Assembly (NCBI GenBank): GCA_030674155.1
Contig: CM060316.1
Coordinates: forward strand, 73,704,845-73,714,844
Length of the DNA stretch: 10,000 bases
Direction: 5' to 3'
Source: Stramonita haemastoma
Lineage: Eukaryota; Mollusca; Gastropoda; Neogastropoda; Muricidae
Positions 8,164-10,000 of this stretch are shown here, one piece after another; within the stretch, counting starts at the first letter, position 1, and each line of letters starts with the position of its first letter. The position numbers and the translations under genes are program-made. The notes under the pieces were generated by a model that saw only the letters and a program-made list of their open reading frames with translations, had not been told where the DNA came from and did no database searches.

Positions 8164-8177
8164 AGAGAAGAAGAGGA
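8006..8177 (+). repeat. Compound CA - GACA - GA microsatellite
   Basis: CACACACC-type sequence (8006-8032) gives way to ACAGACTGACAAAC and GACAGAGAGACAGACAGAGAG (about 8033-8079), then GA-rich sequence. The last part is 57 consecutive purines (8121-8177) with a pure GA core at 8124-8161. Here the GACA part lies to the left of the GA part, the reverse of the other compound arrays. Open frames on both strands are repeat translations. Confidence 0.88.
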
Positions 8178-8267
8178 CAACAGCTAATAAAAACAGTTTA
8201 AAAGAGACACAGAGACAGAGGACTGCACAATTGGAAACAGTTCACACGACAGACAACCTGTCAGTGA
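8178..8267. other. Short spacer with scattered GACA words
   Basis: Mixed sequence between two compound arrays, with AGAGACACAGAGACAGAG near 8203-8220 and CGACAGACAACCTGTC near 8247. It probably represents decayed microsatellite sequence. No gene is visible. Confidence 0.5.
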
Positions 8268-8379
8268 CTCCCCCACCACCCTACACCCCACACTTGCACC
8301 CCCCTCCACACACACACACGCCCACCACACACAACACACACACAGCACACACACAAACACACGCACACCACACCGCATA
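8268..8379 (+). repeat. C/A-rich (CA)n microsatellite
   Basis: C-rich ACCCC blocks lead into CA dinucleotide runs (8307-8319, 8325-8343, 8346-8363), then CGCACACCACACC. It directly abuts a GA array on its right. The minus-strand Val/Cys-rich frames through it are repeat shadows. Confidence 0.85.
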
Positions 8380-8381
8380 CC

Positions 8382-8463
8382 AGAGAAAAGATTGAGGAAG
8401 AAGAGAGTGAGAGAGAAAGAGAGAGAGAGAGAAGAGAGAGAAAGAAGAGAAGAGAGTGAGATA
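8382..8463 (+). repeat. Interrupted (GA)n microsatellite
   Basis: Purine-rich GA array with AAGA, GTGA and GATT interruptions. The stretch 8409-8457 contains one T (at 8458 a second follows), with a pure GA core at about 8420-8431. It follows the CA array without a gap of unique sequence. Confidence 0.82.
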
Positions 8464-8594
8464 AGAACACTAACATTGAACACTGAAATCACTTATTTTA
8501 TCTTCGGCTTTTGGCCACAATCTATTCGAAGGAAGAACAAAGTGAAGACAAATGAAATATCACTACACTATCCGTTTAATAAGAATTTGCCATA

Positions 8595-8836
8595 ATGTAC
8601 CTTGAAAAGCCCTACAGAAAAGTTTTTGAGCTCATTAGAAGTGGAGCGAGAAATGCGACGACAGTTGCTCTGAAATTACCAAGCACGCACCGGAAACCAT
8701 TTTTCATTGGTTGAAAGAGATCACATGGCTCCACTTGGAGACAGCGGATGCCGATGGCTGAAGGCCGTTATCGTGGATGGCCAGACTCTTTGATGCTGCT
8801 CCCCACTCTTTGAATACTGATGGCTGTGACCCATGC
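8595..8836 (+). pseudogene. Unique island with broken coding potential, possibly an HTH-domain remnant
   Basis: I do not recognise this sequence. From an ATG at 8595 a 39-codon frame runs to a TGA at 8712-8714. Its residues 8-28 (RKVFELIRSG, then ARNATTVALKL) have the amphipathic pattern of a helix-turn-helix recognition unit. The natural continuation, TIFHWLKEITW, lies in the neighbouring frame from about 8698, so a one-base slip near the AAACC at 8696 would explain the break. That second frame meets a TGA at 8759-8761 and then continues open into the GA repeat. The arrangement is reminiscent of HTH regions in transposases, but that is a guess from pattern alone. It could equally be chance or a non-coding island. 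It is bounded on the right by the GA array. Confidence 0.2.
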
Positions 8837-8838
8837 AG

Positions 8839-8878
<40 letters not shown>

Positions 8879-8918
8879 CAGAGAGACAGAGACAGAGAGA
8901 CAGAGAGACAGAGAAGGG
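8837..8918 (+). repeat. Compound GA then GACA microsatellite
   Basis: Forty-two consecutive purines (8837-8878), mostly pure GA, are followed by GACAGAGA units to about 8914. The boundary between the two parts is sharp. The array ends in G-rich sequence. Frames through it give Arg/Glu repeats then Arg/Asp/Gln repeats. Confidence 0.92.
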
Positions 8919-8954
8919 GGGAGGGGGGGGTAAGGCAAGGCAAAGGCAAGGCAA
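8919..8954 (+). repeat. G-run followed by four AAGGC units
   Basis: GGGGGGAGGGGGGGG-type sequence (8916-8930) is followed by AAGGC at 8932, 8937, 8943 and 8948. One extra A splits the middle. This is a short pentanucleotide repeat attached to the end of the GA/GACA array. Confidence 0.75.
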
Positions 8955-9021
8955 ATTCTTTTATTCGAGGATAATAGATAAGCACTCGTGTGCTTTTTTA
9001 CATCCAGTCCCCGTCCTCTTC

Positions 9022-9107
9022 AGAGAGAGAGAGAAAGAGGAGAGAGGAGAGAGAGAGAGAGAGAGGAGAGGGGAGAGAGAGAGAGAGAGGAGAGAGAAGA
9101 AGAGAGA

Positions 9108-9146
<39 letters not shown>

Positions 9147-9193
9147 GACAGAGAGACAGAGACAGAGAGACAGAGACAGAGACAGAGAGAGAG
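9022..9193 (+). repeat. Compound GA, GACA and GAGACA microsatellite
   Basis: The array starts with 109 consecutive purines (9022-9130), a GA array with AAG and GG interruptions. It then changes to CAGACAGACAGACAGA (9131-9145) and to alternating GAGACAGA and GACAGA units up to about 9187. The GA part is on the left and the C-containing part on the right, as in the arrays at 8837 and 9486. All long frames on both strands here are repeat translations. Confidence 0.92.
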
Positions 9194-9485
9194 GAGAAAA
9201 TGGTAGACTGGACAATTTTTCATCGAGCTCTTACTGGATACGTTTCCGACAATCTTTTCTTTTTCCTCTGCTTTTTGCTTCCTCTTCCTCTAAAGGATCC
9301 GATTTTTCTTTACCTAACTACAACATGCATGCTTCTGCTGAAATGGGCCATCTATGTTTACTTTTGATGTGCATTTTTTTCTGTTGGGAAGGGGGGGTAT
9401 AAAGTTAAGCTTTCAATAATTATCAAAGTTTTGGTAATGTGCTAAGATATTTTCGACCTTCATATAAAAAGAGAATTGAAAGGTT
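9194..9485. other. Unique spacer between two arrays, no gene
   Basis: About 290 bases of mixed-complexity sequence with T-rich and G-run segments (G7 at 9391-9397). A frame entering from the GA array continues to about 9402, but its non-repeat part is short, hydrophobic and lacks a recognisable domain. A TATAAA word at 9399 has no supporting context. Confidence 0.5.
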
Positions 9486-9735
<250 letters not shown>

Positions 9736-10000
9736 TGAAAAATGGGAACTTTTAATTTTGAGATGTTCACTTTTTTCTATTTGTTCCTCGGCTAGAGCTG
9801 TAAAGGTCACCAATGGTGAGGTTTTCTGTATTGCAAACCGTTTATTCACTATTAAAGTAGCCACATTCTGATTTCGGAGATGATGTCGAAACACGACACA
9901 AGTGTGCATGCAGTTTTCCTTAGTTATTGTCAATTCTGTCATTCGCTCCTACCGGCACGCAATAGCCTCTCTTCCAAAAAGATAGAACTTTTTTTTAACG
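9736..10000. other. Unique spacer, no gene recognised
   Basis: Mixed-complexity, AT-leaning sequence runs to the window edge. The minus-strand frame that starts at 9942 has about 65 non-repeat residues before it enters the microsatellite. I recognise no domain in that part. It might be the edge of something lying outside the window, but nothing here shows it. Confidence 0.5.

Noticed and set aside
8833..9402. 189-codon open frame that starts in a GA array and runs into unique sequence
   Set aside because: It crosses two microsatellites as Arg/Glu/Asp repeats, and the remaining segments are short with no recognisable domain.

Overview
The window looks like non-coding, microsatellite-rich DNA from a eukaryote, most likely an animal. 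It contains many (GA)n, (GACA)n, (CA)n and (GCAC)n arrays, two sizeable stretches of mixed-complexity AT-leaning spacer, and no dense run of genes, operons or ribosome binding sites. Abundant GA/GACA/CA/GCAC repeats would suit a mollusc such as a cephalopod, but that is only an impression; nothing here fixes the taxon. I found no intact protein-coding gene, tRNA, rRNA, CRISPR array or complete mobile element.

The window falls into two parts of different texture. Positions 1 to about 5560 are dominated by homopolymer runs of all four bases (C17, C28, A18, many T8-T15, GGGG and CCCC blocks). Inside this part are a purine array (698-834), an ACAG array (842-945), a poly-C/poly-A block (1110-1179), GT-rich direct repeats (1619-1675), a CA array (2324-2361) and a 1.6 kb T-rich stretch almost lacking A on the + strand (2607-4225). 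That stretch hides traces of a 20-21 bp tandem repeat. The run-length pattern looks more like poor consensus sequence than biology, but the same microsatellite families appear in the clean right half, so the two halves probably belong to the same genome.

From about 5560 the sequence has normal texture. It starts with a TC block facing GA-rich blocks (5596-6070), then CA/CT and GCAC repeats (6178-6393), then about 1.3 kb of ordinary spacer (6394-7690) with no convincing gene. From 7892 to 9735 compound microsatellites alternate with short unique islands. Most of these arrays have purines on the + strand, and several share the order GA first, then GACA or GAGACA. The island at 8595-8836 has broken coding potential and may be a remnant of a coding or transposon sequence. 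The last 265 bases are unique spacer.

The many long open frames in the window come from base composition. A-poor or purine-only strands rarely form stop codons, and the resulting proteins are Phe/Leu-, Arg/Glu- or Ser/Leu-repeats.
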